Part shown: piece after piece, positions 12,001-24,560 of the stretch | Layout of the letters: each line of letters begins with the position of its first letter | Position numbering within the stretch: the first letter of the stretch is position 1 | Assembly (NCBI RefSeq): GCF_029227915.1 | Contig: NC_079888.1 | Location: forward strand, 1,926,001-1,990,000 | Source: Hydractinia symbiolongicarpus | Lineage: Eukaryota; Cnidaria; Hydrozoa; Anthoathecata; Hydractiniidae | Direction of reading: 5' to 3' | DNA length: 64,000 nucleotides | Notes under the pieces: model-generated | Told to the model about the DNA's origin: nothing | The model's input: only the letters and a program-made list of their open reading frames with translations | The model's database searches: none | Position numbers and translations under genes: made by a program

Positions 12001-14238
12001 GTCACGCAAAATAGTACCGTAAGTAGCAAGACGCACGCATCGCTGTATCAAAAAGGTTAGGCGAACCCGTGGATTTTTCCACGGATTATTCCACGGGCCA
12101 CCGGCTAGTATTAAATTTTAGATATAAATATTAGATATGAAATTTAAAATATATTTTAATATTAAAAACTCAATAAATTATTAGCAACCACTACATGGAA
12201 GTTAACTTTAAGACCTGGATATTTGATCGATGTGACACCGGCTACTTATGTCTAGGCGATAACACTTTGCATACTTGTAAAATGTCATAACACAAACAGG
12301 GTAAAGGTAAAATATTAACTAGATTGCGTCATGGGGATTAGAAATGCTGTCATATTAAATTTTCAATAAATTCAAATTTCTCAGATGCATTTAACTTGGT
12401 AAATATGACAATTAAAAAAAAAAAAACGACGTCTTTCATTGCGCGGGATCGATGACTTTAAATTTCGTTGTGTTTTATTCCTAGGACCCATAAATCTTCT
12501 TAGCAACACCTTAGTAACCACCTGGTTACGACCATACATGTAATAAAAGAATTTAAATTACATGCCGAGAAAAAGCTAGCTTTATCCCACCCTGTGCTAA
12601 ATGAACATAAATTTGAACATTAAAAATAAACATAAATCTGCATTAGATTAGAGTTGGGAAAATTTAATGCTTCACCACATTTCTCTTCTTGTCCTCAATA
12701 TGTAAGGTTACAGACTTGAACGTAGATACTAACATGCCGCATAATGCAGTTTTTATATTATTATCATTAAATTCGAAGACATCCTCAGGAATTGTTTCTT
12801 TTTATTCATACCTGTTGAACTGATCTTTTAACTGATTTTTCAGTCTTAAATAAGGAGATAAAAGAATTAATAGATGCTTGAATATCATTATTAGATGCTT
12901 GAATAAAATTTAATAGATGCTTGAATATAGAGGCTTGTTGGTTGGTTGTTGAAACATTTTTTCTTGCTATGATGCTTTTTTTTTTTTTTTGACTCACCAG
13001 GCTTCTAAATATGTTAAAATATATCATTATCGGATATTAATTAAAACTATCCCTTAAAATACTACAAAATTACTTAAGTCAGTGGTAGCTTAGAGCTTGA
13101 GACCTTGTAATGTAACTTTTTATCAAGAAAAATCTCTTTTTTAATTATTTTATTATATACCTGAAATTTTAAAATCGCACTTAAACTAATTTAATTTAAT
13201 AAAGACAGTAGCTTTTTTGGCAAATTCCAAACTTCACATCGCAAAATATGCTGCCGCAAGCAAAGTATTATTTCTACCATTTTGTCTTTATTACTATTGC
13301 AAATTCTATTTTTTGCTTCTAATGCAAGTAACCCATGTTACTCGGCTTGCAAGCTTCGAAAATGCGCAATATACTCTTTCACAATGTCTGCATTATGGGT
13401 CAGTCCGCTGTACAACCGCACAGTAAAATCGAGACGCCTTAGACACGTCTTTTAAACCTTTCTGTGACGTGCTAAAGACATTTTAGACACATTCTTGTAC
13501 TGCCAAGGCAGGATTGCTTTAGATAATTATAGCCGACGCATATTAAGATTTTAGTAATTTTAATTCTGATGGAGGTGTGACAAAGCAAAACAAGAAAGGG
13601 TTACGAGAACGATGATGAAGTATTTAATATAAAATTTTCTATAAGCAACAACAAGGAATACAAAAACATTAGTTTCGAAAACTTTTCTTGTTCTAAAAGA
13701 TGGACTTCCCCCTTTGTGGATGATTAAAAGATAAGCAACAATCGAAGCTAAACTGCTGTTTTGCTTATAAAAAAAACGTGCATAACACAAAACATACAGT
13801 GTAATACTACAAAATTAAAATTGTTAAACATAAACAATAACAGTTGGTTAGTATCTTTAAGGGTTGTCTTGAACAACAGCGTCATTTCATTTTTGCCAAC
13901 CACCGACACTTTGGTCTTAGTCCTGCTTGTAAGATATGTCTTTCAAATTGTGCACCTTGGATGATGTGCTTTCTTTGAAGTTACATTTAATTAGACCTTT
14001 AATAAAATGCATTTGAGTCATTACATCAACATATGAAGTAGCTACTGCTTTAATTATAAGAACAAACTTTATAGGTCTAAAATTTTAGAACATGTGTAAC
14101 GTGCACTTGTCACTTACCTCCAAGGTAATATTTTCTTTATTGTCCATTCATATCTTGGGTAAATACAGCTTTTTACTTTACACAATTTCTATTCAAAACT
14201 AAACATTCAACATTTGTTGAAATAGATGTTCTTTCTTC
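9023..14238. other. Long AT-rich stretch with small repeats
   Basis: No convincing ORF over about 5 kb. It contains a MITE-like copy at 11971-12112 and a small inverted repeat at 11480-11513 (AAAGAATTACTT facing AAGTAATTCTTT). A short tandem motif TAGATGCTTGAAT occurs three times at 12868-12928. A poly-T run lies near 12975. Open frames at 12806-13027, 13217-13426, 13560-13790 and 13761-13964 lack any family signature. Confidence 0.4.
11971..12112 (+). repeat. MITE-like repeat copy 2, palindromic 3' part
   Basis: Starts TAATACCCGTATAAGTCCTG and ends CCGGCTAGTATTA, so the outer few bases are inverted. Inside the 3' part, CCGTGGATTTTTCCACGG followed by CCACGGG forms a hairpin. The layout agrees with the copy at 8215-8335. 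There is no coding content. Confidence 0.4.
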
Positions 14239-14545
14239 TTAGGCGTAGTTTATACGGCCGATTTTATGCCGCGTCTAACTCAAATAAATTTAAAAATGAT
14301 TTAAGTTCGGCAAAAGTGCGGCTGTATAAACTGAACATTTTATTAAGGTCGACCTCAATATTTAAGTCTATCAAATTTTGCCGAACTTTCCACTTAGGTT
14401 AGGCATAAGTTCGGCATCGGTTTATACAGTCGATCTTCGGCCTGTTTTATGCAAGGCAGTGTTTTTGTCGTGTAAAAAAAACACCAAATCCCATTGTTAT
14501 CTAATCAAAAAGTGCTACCTCAGCATAACAAATCACTCGTTCAAA

Positions 14546-15712
14546 ATGGCTGACTACGTCGGTGACCACGAGAAGCTTGTGAGTATTTTTTAAGTTTTTT
14601 TCAAGTTTCTTTGAATAAAATTGAAAAGTTTGTAAGATGAAAACATTGAATTTATTTACATGTTTGTATATATGTTTTTTGATGCATTTTTCACGATCAA
14701 CGTTTGCTTTTTGTAGGACTATGAGTACGAAGAAGAGCATAATACAAGTGAAGATGAGGATAACAACGAGAATATTTTTGATAAAAAACAACTGAAAAAG
14801 AAGCAGGGCAGACGGAGACAATGGCCTGATGCCCAAGTTGACGATCTGATCGACATTATCATCGAGAATGATAAATTCAAAGAGAAACTTTTGATGACCA
14901 ACGTAAAAAATGTGAAAAATAGTCAATACTACGACCAAGTTATCCAGGAAATCAAACAACGCTGTGAGGAACGAAATGAAGAATTTCTTTTTGATGTAAA
15001 ACAAACACGACAGAAGTTTAAACGATGTGTTACTATTTGCCGAAATGCAGTCATGAATGTGAAAACTGCTTCTGGAATAAGATTCCAAGAAGATAAAGAA
15101 CTTGGAAATTGGTTTGGCAAGTTGCTCCCTTTGATAAGCTCAATGGATAATTGTCAGCCACAACAATCCATTGAGCCAGGCCATTCACAGATCGATTCTT
15201 CTACCGAAAATGATGCAGAGATTGATGATGACCCAGAGAAGTCTGACAGTGGAGAGACTTCATTCACTCCCGATTCATCAGAATCATCTGGGGGTTCTTT
15301 TTTGAAAAAGAGGAGATCATATGTTCCAACTCCAACGGTACGTAAAAAGTCCATGAAAACGGAAAATATTCTTGGAGAGATTAAAGAAACAGTTGAATCG
15401 TTGAAAACTCTATCTTCTGAAAATTCATCAAAAGAAATCTTGGAGTTTTTAAAAGAAGAGAGCAAGAGACAGTCAGATAGAGACAACGCCTTCTTTCAGT
15501 TAATGACAAATTTTTTACAACCACAGCCTCCCGCTCAGCCTATGTATCAACCATATCCCCATGTTAACAACAATCAACCGGCTGCTGAATATGGGTATCG
15601 CTATGGCATGACAAACATGCGACCTGCAAGTGCAACCTTAAGTTATGCTCAACACGACAACACACAACAGGAATCATATACATCACAGATGATGGATCCA
15701 AATTATCCTTGA
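14546..15712 (+). CDS. Harbinger Myb/SANT-like DNA-binding protein (ORF1)
   Basis: Two exons: 14546-14578, starting ATG GCT GAC and ending phase 0 before GTGAGT, and 14717-15712, after TTTTTGTAG and ending at TGA. Together they encode about 342 residues. After an acidic N-terminus (DYEYEEEHNTSEDED), a basic RRRQW leads into a trihelix/MADF-like region, WPDAQVDDLIDIIIEND, followed by helical segments containing QEIKQRCEERNEEF and a second aromatic-basic helix. The middle is Ser/Asp/Glu-rich with a KKRR basic patch. The C-terminus is Pro/Gln/Tyr-rich. In PIF/Harbinger elements the Myb-like protein binds element ends and helps bring the transposase to the nucleus; that role is inferred here. The ORF is uninterrupted and divergently arranged with the transposase fragment. 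Confidence 0.75.
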
Positions 15713-15887
15713 TTAATTGATTGTGAGGTAAATGCTCGTCGACAATAATGATTTTATATTTTATATTTTATAATATATTTTCTTTCTAAGAACATGAAGA
15801 CGAAAATTTTTTTGACAAAATGTTTGTTTTCATTGTTACTTTGTTCACAAATTAAAAACAAAAAAAAAAGGAAAACTACATGTAGCG

Positions 15888-16391
15888 TTATTGAGAATCT
15901 TCTTTTTCTTTCCAAAAGCGTTTGGTAAGAGCACTTCGGACTGCAGCGGAAGCAGACTTTTTACTGATTTCGAAGTTCTTTTGTTTCGTGTTTCTGAGTG
16001 CAAGAACATCTCTAACTTCCTCAGGACTCAAACGTCGAGACATCCTTAATGTTTCGTAAAACCTTTCTGGGCTATAAGTATCTCGTACCAGATCCCACCA
16101 TCCAGTATTACGCAAGAATCTTCGACATGATCGTGCTTTCCTTTCTTCTCGGCGTTTAATTTCTTCATGTTCTTGTAACATTAATAATATTGCTTCTATA
16201 TGAAGCAAATATTGACGAACAATTATGCTTCTCTTTTCTTCGTAATGCAATAACATAGCTATTGCCTTTTTCATCAAACTGACCTTTTTTCTTCTATTTT
16301 TAAGTAAAGTAAACAAATACTGAGAAGTTGTCTTCTGTTTAGAGCTGCCATCTCTGCTGCGAGTTGCGAAAAAGAAAAAAAATCTCTTCAA
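15888..16391 (-). CDS. Truncated Harbinger transposase N-terminal region
   Basis: A 167-codon minus-strand frame starting MKRFFFFF. A helical basic middle (HEEIKRREERKARSCRRFLR) is followed by NTGWWDLVRDTYSPERFYE and TLRMSR, matching the WW...F...RMS segment that precedes the DDE domain in Harbinger transposases. After that the sequence turns into a charged tail (ALTKRFWKEKEDSQ) and stops. No DDE residues follow anywhere in the element. It may be a deletion product or a repurposed short protein. The start is uncertain because a first intron is common in these genes. Confidence 0.55.
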   Translation of the reverse strand: MKRFFFFFATRSRDGSSKQKTTSQYLFTLLKNRRKKVSLMKKAIAMLLHYEEKRSIIVRQYLLHIEAILLMLQEHEEIKRREERKARSCRRFLRNTGWWDLVRDTYSPERFYETLRMSRRLSPEEVRDVLALRNTKQKNFEISKKSASAAVRSALTKRFWKEKEDSQ

Positions 16392-16498
16392 TTAGTTTGA
16401 CTTACTTTGTGTATAAACCAAAAATTTATTAAGTGTCGCACTTGTGCCGAACTTAAATATTGACGCGGCATAAAATCGACCGTATAAACTACGCCTTA

Positions 16499-19400
16499 GA
16501 TATTCTTTACAAGTTTTTTCTATGCGCTCTTTTAAACGCTGTTTTTATTGTAAAATATATTCTTTCTTAGACAAATCCAATTCGAATTTTTGGCTACCTC
16601 TGCGTAAGGAGCTCTTAACGAATAGGCAAAACGTTATTTGCCTTGTTGTGGAATTGTCTTTAAAACGAATGCTACAGTATACAAGTGCAATAAAACACAA
16701 CTTTCTACCAAGGGTTTATTAGGTTTCTTTATATTGGGAAAGTCTGTCACCCTTTACTTCTTTTAATTTGCAACAAATCTTAGCCTTACTTATTCTTATA
16801 AAATGTTTCTTATAAAACTCAAGTATATACCGATTACTTATTCTTAAATTCTTGAATTATGAGGCATGAGAGGTTTGTTCGACATACTTCTAGCGGTGTT
16901 TTTAAAGACAGAAAAGTCGTCTCCGAGTCTTTCTATTCCAACAAGTTTGTAGCAATTTATGATATAACCAAATAAAGACGTCTTTAAGACGTTCATTTCG
17001 AAGGAGATTTACTTGTCTTACAGAGACCAAATAAAAACTACGTTCATTTCAAATGAGATCTTACTGGTTTTACAGAGACCAAATAAAAACGACTTTAACC
17101 CGTCTTTTTTAGTCGAAAGCGGCACAAGTTAGAGGAAAGCCGTCTTTGTGATTACTGGTTGGTACAAATCAGACTTTCCGATTTTCGGGTAACATTGGTG
17201 TAAAAAAGGTTACTAAACTGCGAATTAAAAATATGTAATTAGTCGATGTACAAAGAGGTTTAAAAAATAATATCCTGGAAAAACAATTAGAAACGTTAAA
17301 AATTTATTAAAATTTTCAAAAATATTTAATAAAGTATTCAAAAACTTTTACAGTGACTTTCTAAAAAATTAGCGCTTGAACTTTATAAAAATCTAGATTT
17401 TTCTTTACTTCCTTTCTTTAGATTGGAATTGTAAGTATTGTTTTCTGCTCATCATACGAAATCAGTGTAGAGCAGATAAGTAATGTTCATTATGTTTTGT
17501 TAAATAAAATGCTTAAGGTAATACTTCATGTCGTGGCATATTCATAACAACCTCAATAAAATAATTATGTTATTTAACGATGTACATAATAATTGTGTTT
17601 AATATTAATTTTTTCTTTTTTTTTTTAGTTTCAGTTAATACGTCGAGAGTCGGTAAGTAATCATATAGGATATACTAGTATTTATACACGCAGGCATTTT
17701 GGAAGAAAAGTAATTCCCAAGTTTCTCTTCTTTTTGAAAATGCTAAGTAAATCACACGCTTGCTGGTGGCAAGTAATGAAAGGGTCAAAGAGAAACATTT
17801 ACTTTATTCTGAAATATTCTGCAGAACAAGAATTGCATTCATTACTATTAAAAAAATGGAAATCATTAAATTTTGTTTAATGAAATGTTGTAAGACAGGA
17901 TTAAGGAGACTAATAACATTATTTGTATTATTAGTATATATATTTGAAATACAAATTACATACAATTGACAATCACTATAAAATAGCAGGTGGGCTTAGA
18001 GAGGATGAGAATATTCTGAATTTATTCGTCGGTTTGCAAACCTAGTATTTGATGACGAAGTGTAACATACTTTTATAATTCCTAATAGTTTTCTCAGAGA
18101 ACGAAGAAATGGAGGTGGAAAGTGAGTAAAGATTATTATTTCAAACTTCTTTTACCTGTTGTCAATGCAAAAATTTTTGAAAGTATAGACATAATCGATG
18201 TGTTACTTTGAGAAAAATAGTCTTTCGCAGCGTTTCCCCCTTTAGTGTAAAAAAGATTGGAAAACCTAAGAAACAAAACGGCTCCAATCATTAATTACAA
18301 TTGCTGTTGATCTGTATTTTCTTCCATTTGTACTGTTTGTTATTTTCCCGCCCTACAGCTACAGCATGTGCAATAAACTTTAAATTATTGTTTACCGCGT
18401 TCCGCCATGTTTACTGATTTTACCAAGAAATTTTGCCGAAACAAATTTAACAGCAAGTGATTCGCTTTATAGATGATAAGGAAATAATTAATAAATTTCG
18501 TACAGTTACAGACAGTTAATAAAATTCGGTCTACACCGAAATTTGTTATTGTTTTGTTGGCTAACTCCTTGTCGCCGATATATTTCGGTTACCTGAAGAG
18601 CACTATACTACATTGGTAAACATTACTGGAATGAATTTTTTTCGAGATCTAATTTTAGGAAAAATCTTAGCAAAAATTAATTTCAATAAAAATTCATTTC
18701 CTGAAGGTATTATTAAACAATCCGCAATATTTCTTTGTATTGTAAATTTTCAATAGAAATATTTTGTACCTATTTCTTTATTCTTATATACCTATATCCT
18801 TGTTTAGATTCCAAAGATTGAAGATATTCATTTTTTATGTAAATAAATATATTTTAACCAAAAAATATTTAAATATTTTTACTCTTGTCACTCCGCCAAA
18901 TGGAAAAGCGTAACTTAGTAATATTACCGACTTTCATACAACGCAGTCTGTGCACTATTAAAGCGCTTGCAGGGACAAATTTAGCATGTTTTTGTTTGAC
19001 TCGACAGCCCAGTCAAGTTTCTCGGTCACTTTTACAAAGAATTATTTGTGTCATACGAAAAAAGGCAGATAGAACAAGGACAACCAAACAAGAATTAGAG
19101 CTAGCTAATTGTAGGACTTAGGAACATATCATTACCACATTGAGAGCAACAGGTTAAAAAATGGAATTTCTTTTAGCAATTTAGGCATCAAACAGACATG
19201 ATTTCCCTTTAATATGAAATAACAAGTTGTTATAGGTTTACAGGTTATAAATAATCATTGTGATTATATGAGATGTTTTATGTACAACTGTACAATCTCT
19301 CAATATGTAGGGAAAACTTTGCACAACTTGACATCTTCAAAATTCAGTACGAAAAGGAAGACAACTACTTATGAGTAACAATAAAGGGCCTGATTACTAA

Positions 19401-20386
19401 TTAACTAACACAATAACACCATTTGAGGGCGGTGCTAATAAAAATCCCACCTAAATGCAGGTTTCCCTAGTTGGTGCTAGTTAATGGTATCAAATTCGTG
19501 TATTCGCTGTGTGGCATAAAAAAAGATGGCAATTAGTTACTGCTTTTGTAAGCATGGTTTTCTGTGACCACAGATTAAATTTAATCCGAAATACCATTAC
19601 GAGTGTAATTTTTTCTTTTTAAATCTACAGTGCTTATGTTTTTCTTGATTGATTGCGTAAGGTTTTTGTTTTTATAAAAAGCGAGAACCTGCCGAAAAGT
19701 TTATTCTCATGAAGCATATTCATACGTTTCAAATTACATTGTCCGCGTTGATAAATTCTCATGAAGAAGCTATTGCTCTCCACCGAAGCGAATGTTCAGG
19801 TCAATTGTGAGTTCATACAGATTCATAACGCATTGAAAAGTCGCTTAATTCGATTAGTCAAAATAAGGAAATTAATTATGACTAGCTGTTTCCCGTGGAA
19901 GAATCCACTGTATTCCATTTAATTTATGTAGCAGATATATGTCCATCAAAAAACAAACAATACAGCAGTGCGCATCTTACAACCGCGTTATTATATAAAT
20001 GACCAAAAAAATTAAAGGTGTCCAACAACGGAAGTATATATGTGACATTTAAAATCTAAATCTACTAATATTACTGCTCTGACAATCTGACAAATGCGAA
20101 AATTATTCGGAAAAAAGTTTTTAAAAGCATTTCAACATACATCTCACTCATAAAATTTAAATCACTCAAAACGCTACATATACACAAAAAAGCTGATCAA
20201 TGTCAAACACAAATCTCTCTCATTGTATATGTTAAAATCAGTTAGTTTATTGCAAACCCTGCCAAAGGTTGACACAAAATGTGAAAAATAAACAATAAAT
20301 TTTGCCTAAGTAGAAATTTTTATCTAAGGTGTTAAAAAGGGATTTGCAAGGATAAATTATAATGCAATAAAACATTATTTTATATA
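16499..20386. other. Non-coding stretch; 51-bp tandem repeat at 16991-17092
   Basis: Two adjacent 51-bp copies (16991-17041 and 17042-17092) share GTTCATTTC and CAGAGACCAAATAAAAAC. Related AACCAAATAAAGACG occurs just upstream. Elsewhere there are a few AG...GT micro-segments (17629, 18090) and a reverse fragment of the 8215/11971 repeat at 19880-19925. I see no gene. Confidence 0.4.
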
Positions 20387-21650
20387 TTGCATACGGTCCT
20401 TCCTCACCATACTTTAGACAAAATGCCAACAAAATAACGGTGTTTAAACCTAAAATTAATAAAGTCCTTTTAGCAATTTGCATGCTGTTTTACCATCAAT
20501 AAAGTAAACAAAATTTCAAATCTCACATAGTATTCTGTCACAAATTTTCATAAAATATATATATAAGTCATAATGAGTCATGTTAAACAACAGCAATCAA
20601 TCTGTATATAGGTTCATTTTATGTCAATTTTTGCACCAATTTTGCAACACAAAATACAAATTCTAAATAATACTAAAATCTCTTATTTTGGTCCTTCGCA
20701 TACCGGCGGTCTCCCACAAAAGTTTAATCAAAATGTAAAAAATGAGAGGTAACGACAAAATCAAAGTTTGCAAAATTTAATTATTTCGGTACATATATCT
20801 ACTGCATATGCCCTCTAAAACAATATTTTAATCCAAAAAGAAAGACAGTTTGCAACAAAAATCAGTTATTTCAATAATATTGCATACACTCTTTCCTCAC
20901 AAAAGCTTCACAAACTGTAAAAAAAAAGAATGGTTGTAAGGAGTGCTTCTGATTCAACAAAAAAAGTTTTTTTGACATATTGCATCTAGCCCTTACCCAT
21001 TAAATCTTACACAAAATTTCCAAAACTATATACGATTTAGAACACATCAAATTTAAATCGAGAAGGATCAGTCATTTCGATATATTGCACGGAGTCCTCC
21101 CCAGTAAAAATTTATACAAAATATAGAAAAGCAAAGCTTGCATGGTGTAAAATTGAATTCTTCTTCTGTGTATATATATATGGTCCTTCCTCGCAAAATT
21201 AACATAAAATGTCAAAAAGGTTCAGATATAACATCTAACACAACAAAAATCAGTTCTATCAGTATATGTCATGCCATTGTCTTCCACCAAATGTTCCCCT
21301 TAAAGTTTCACAGACGCAGCCTGTAAATTAAAAACAACTAAGATCAGGCATTTTGGTCTATTTCATACCATTCTGTTCCAAATAACTTATAAAATGTAAA
21401 AATTGAGTGGTAAAACAGAAATTTGCAAAATTCCATTTTTTTATATGCATGTATATTATATGCCTTCTACAACAATAAGTTAATTCAAAATGTCAAAAAG
21501 AAGAAAAAAATAGCTTACAAAGAGTATAAAATTGAAATCAACAAAGTAGCTCTTTTGGTGTATTAAATATAAGCCATACGCACAAAAGTTTACACTAAAT
21601 GTAAGAAAATGGTTGTGTTTAGTAATTCTAAATTAAGAAAAGTCAGTTCT
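20387..21650 (+). repeat. Degenerate ~100-bp tandem repeat
   Basis: A motif approximating ATTGCATAC-GGTCCTTCC-TCACAAAA-TTTACACAAAATGT recurs with decay at about 20388, 20700, 20808, 20881, 20982, 21084, 21177, 21267, 21365 and 21570. Most spacings in the middle are 90-102 bases. Between the motifs, ATCAGTTATTTCG-like and AATTGAAATC-like blocks also recur. This looks like an old satellite-type array. No coding frame is shared between copies. Confidence 0.55.
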
Positions 21651-21825
21651 TTTAGCACACTGATTAAGGTTTTTGCCCACAATTTGAAACAAATTAAATT
21701 TACATTTTAAAAATAAGTAATTTCTGAACTTTATTTTCAGAATATTTGGAGGAAAAGAACTTCACAAACCAAAAAAAAACCAGGAAAATGTTTAAAATTT
21801 TCAGGGTTAATAACGTTTGATGTGT

Positions 21826-22240
21826 TGTGGGAATATATATACTGGGAATCTTTAGTTTAAAGCTAGCATTAGCTAGCTACAGCAGCTAATAGCTAGTCAC
21901 TTAAATATAAACTGGAGACTTAGCTAGGTATAAAGAACATGGCTACATATATATATATATACTCCTAGCTAGCTAGCTAGCTAGCTAGTTGTTAGTGGTG
22001 GTTGGCTTTTTATGATGCTAGCTATAAAACATGTCTGGCAACAATAATATAATCAAAACTGAAAATAAAACATGAAAAAACCTTACAGAACCTTGCTATG
22101 ATTAATTTATAAAACCATGCTCTTCTTCAAATGTTTTTTTAAAGATTTATTTTGAATGAAAGAGTAGAGAATACTCAAAAAGAACAGCCATCTTTTTCGT
22201 AAACACAATTTCCGTTTTATGCTAGGAACTTCATTTAACA
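21826..22240. repeat. TAGC/TA low-complexity block and duplicate of window start
   Basis: A run of CTAGCTAGCTAG repeats with a TATATATA stretch (about 21840-21995) leads into the segment 22000-22240 that is related to 1-240. Such TAGC-rich DNA also occurs at 27540-28090, 29450-29830 and 34640-34710. Confidence 0.6.
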
Positions 22241-22823
22241 GTCCGTATGCTTTGTGAATATCTAATACCGTTTCATATGTAGCGATACCTATATATATAT
22301 GCTAACATAGAGTTTTTTGGCATAAGGGTATATATATTTATATCGTTATTAGCAGCGGGTTATATATTTACACCTTATGTGCGATTTCTATGAAGTACAT
22401 CCCTAATCTTTTTAGTTAAATTTTAGCGTACGGCCACGTCATAGAAAAGTGACCCGTGATTTCCGTGTCGTGGACTCACAGTTTTACTCACGCAAGGGAA
22501 TTAATATATAAGATTTAAATTTAACAATAACATGTATTAGTTTGTCGTGTGGCAACTTTATTTGCAGTTAAACGAAAGATTTTGTAAGCTAGATTGAACA
22601 ATAATCTATCAAGCATAAAAATAAGTTGATTTTAAAATAAACCAGTTATCGCACTTTATATCTAAAACAAAAATAGCAGCTCAGACAATATTTTTGTCTT
22701 TTTCGAGGCGCTGTGCGATAACTACTACAAAGCAAATTATTAGATTTTGGAAATGTTTGTGAGAAACAAAGCTGTCTCATTTTAGACATATGCTACAAAT
22801 TATCTGAAATTCATATAAGACTC

Positions 22824-23266
22824 TCTGTAATTCGAACTCGCAGGCGACCAAAAAAAAGTTCGAATTAGTGAGAGTTCGAATTTCTTGAAGTTCATAAATT
22901 TTTGCGTGCCTCGTATTTTGTTTTCATAGACTTTTCACTGTGCCGACGTTTTTCTGGAAGAGTCGCCATCTTGTTGATTGACTTGATTTTGAAATCAAAC
23001 ATGTCAAACCCTGTTTACACTCGATGGAAGATTAGCGGAGGGAGATAAAATGGCTACTTTACGTAATTCGATCTTTGAAAGTTCGATTTACGGGGTGAAA
23101 TGATCTAAAGGGACCGGAAACATGGTGCGAAATATAGAGGTATTCGAATTATGGAGGTTCGAATTACGGGAAGTAAATCATGAGAGTTTGTTAATGGATT
23201 TTGACAGAACCAGAAGATTTTTTCGAATTAAGGAGAGGTTCGAATTAAGGGAAGTCGAATTACAGA
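22824..23266. mobile_element. MITE-like element with TTCGAATTA repeats
   Basis: Begins TCTGTAATTCGAACT and ends AGTCGAATTACAGA, giving imperfect terminal inverted repeats. Several internal copies of GTTCGAATTA point both ways (for example near 22858, 23158 and 23240). The length is about 443 bp. This pattern is familiar from pogo/Tigger-related MITEs, but I could not confirm a TA target duplication. The open frame 23122-23370 lies in these repeats and is not a gene. Confidence 0.5.
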
Positions 23267-24560
23267 ACTTTGATTCCGATATTCTTTTCCGTCCTTTAAA
23301 AATTTGTTTTGCAATGTTAGCACTTAGTTTTTCTCATCTTAAATTCCAAACAACTCTATTCATGCGATGAGTGGAAAAGCAAGACTGACCTATCTGCCAT
23401 ACTTTTGTTATTACATTAGAACATATAACCCAGTGACCCTATAAACGTTATGCAACTGAGCGTTTATCATTTTAGAAAAAAATAAAGAAAGCAAGTGGTA
23501 TGCCACCCTCATTTTATCTGATATGTACCTATTACTATTATTCGAAATTACGACTTAACTGTATACATGTGGGAATGCAAAACTGACTTACCTTTTCTTT
23601 ACATTTTGTTATTGCATAAGTTAACCCAACTTTATGTAGCTGAGTCTTTATCATTTTAGAAAAAAATTAAGCACGGGGTATGCCACGCCCATTTGTGTAA
23701 GTTATATCTGATATTTGACAGGGGCATGTGAGAGTAAATAATATGCAGACATGTTAAATGTTCTGATGTTATTTTTCTGATTTCTAACTCTTTTCTGGCT
23801 TAATAAACTGCTTAACTTTTGAAATTTCTTAACATTAAAAATAATGCTTAATGGAAATTGGTGCAAATCTACACCAGTAACCTTAATATTGAACTGTATT
23901 AACTTCATAAAGGGGTAATTATTATATACTTTTTGTAGACGTTTGTTATGCGTTGCTATCTTACACTGTAAGTCTACTGAAAAGCTTTCATACTTTTATA
24001 TGCTGCTTCTGTTTTTACATTCGCAGGTTCTTAACACAGGCTGTAATTTTTCAAACAATAATTCTACAGTGCACTACTGTTGACTATTTATTCACAAAAC
24101 TGTCTTGGAATGTTGTATTATTAGTTATTAGACTTATCGCATATTTTGAAATAAAGTAACTCCCCAACTTACCGAATTGGTAACTCTTGATTACTTGTAC
24201 TGGTTTTAAATTGGTAAAATGTAAAAGATGATGATACTTAGTACCAGTGTGCTATGTCATTCAATGGAACTATGGCAAAGCTAACCCTGTTTCAAGTTTA
24301 ATTTACTAAACGGAAGCGTTTTCCATCCGCATGTTTTAGCGAGGATACAAGTGTTATACTACGGAGGTTACTTTTATTTACTTGGGCTATAAAGACATTC
24401 GTTTCTAATCTAGGAAAGATTTTTAAAAACTAAAAACCTTACTTTTGCGAAGATTTTAGCTCCTTTGATGATAAAAACACAAAACGCCCGTTTACCTCGT
24501 ACAACACCACAACCCTTGATCTTACTTTGCCAAAAAATCTATCAAATTTTACCTAACCAG
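23267..24560. other. Non-coding DNA
   Basis: Two related segments near 23400-23520 and 23570-23700 share 'ttatcattttagaaaaaa' and a GGTATGCCAC block, so a local duplication of about 170 bp is likely. No ORF with a family signature is present. Confidence 0.4.

Larger units (their letters stand above)
14239..16498 (+). mobile_element. PIF/Harbinger-type DNA transposon, non-autonomous
   Basis: Terminal inverted repeats of about 34 bp lie at 14242-14275 and 16462-16495. Both ends read GGCGTAGTTTATACGG at the outer side, with one mismatch seen further in (GGCCGATT against GGTCGATT). The element is flanked by TTA at 14239-14241 and 16496-16498, the 3-bp TWA-type target duplication of this superfamily. 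Subterminal GTTCGGCA-type repeats extend inward on both sides. Inside are a two-exon Myb/SANT-like ORF on + and a short minus-strand ORF resembling only the N-terminal part of a Harbinger transposase. The DDE catalytic domain is missing in the 2.25 kb between the ends. The clean ends and intact first ORF suggest a fairly recent insertion mobilised in trans. Confidence 0.85.

Noticed and set aside
13217-13964. Several 67-76 codon frames on both strands
   Set aside because: No similarity to known families, hydrophobic low-complexity composition, no splice or start context.
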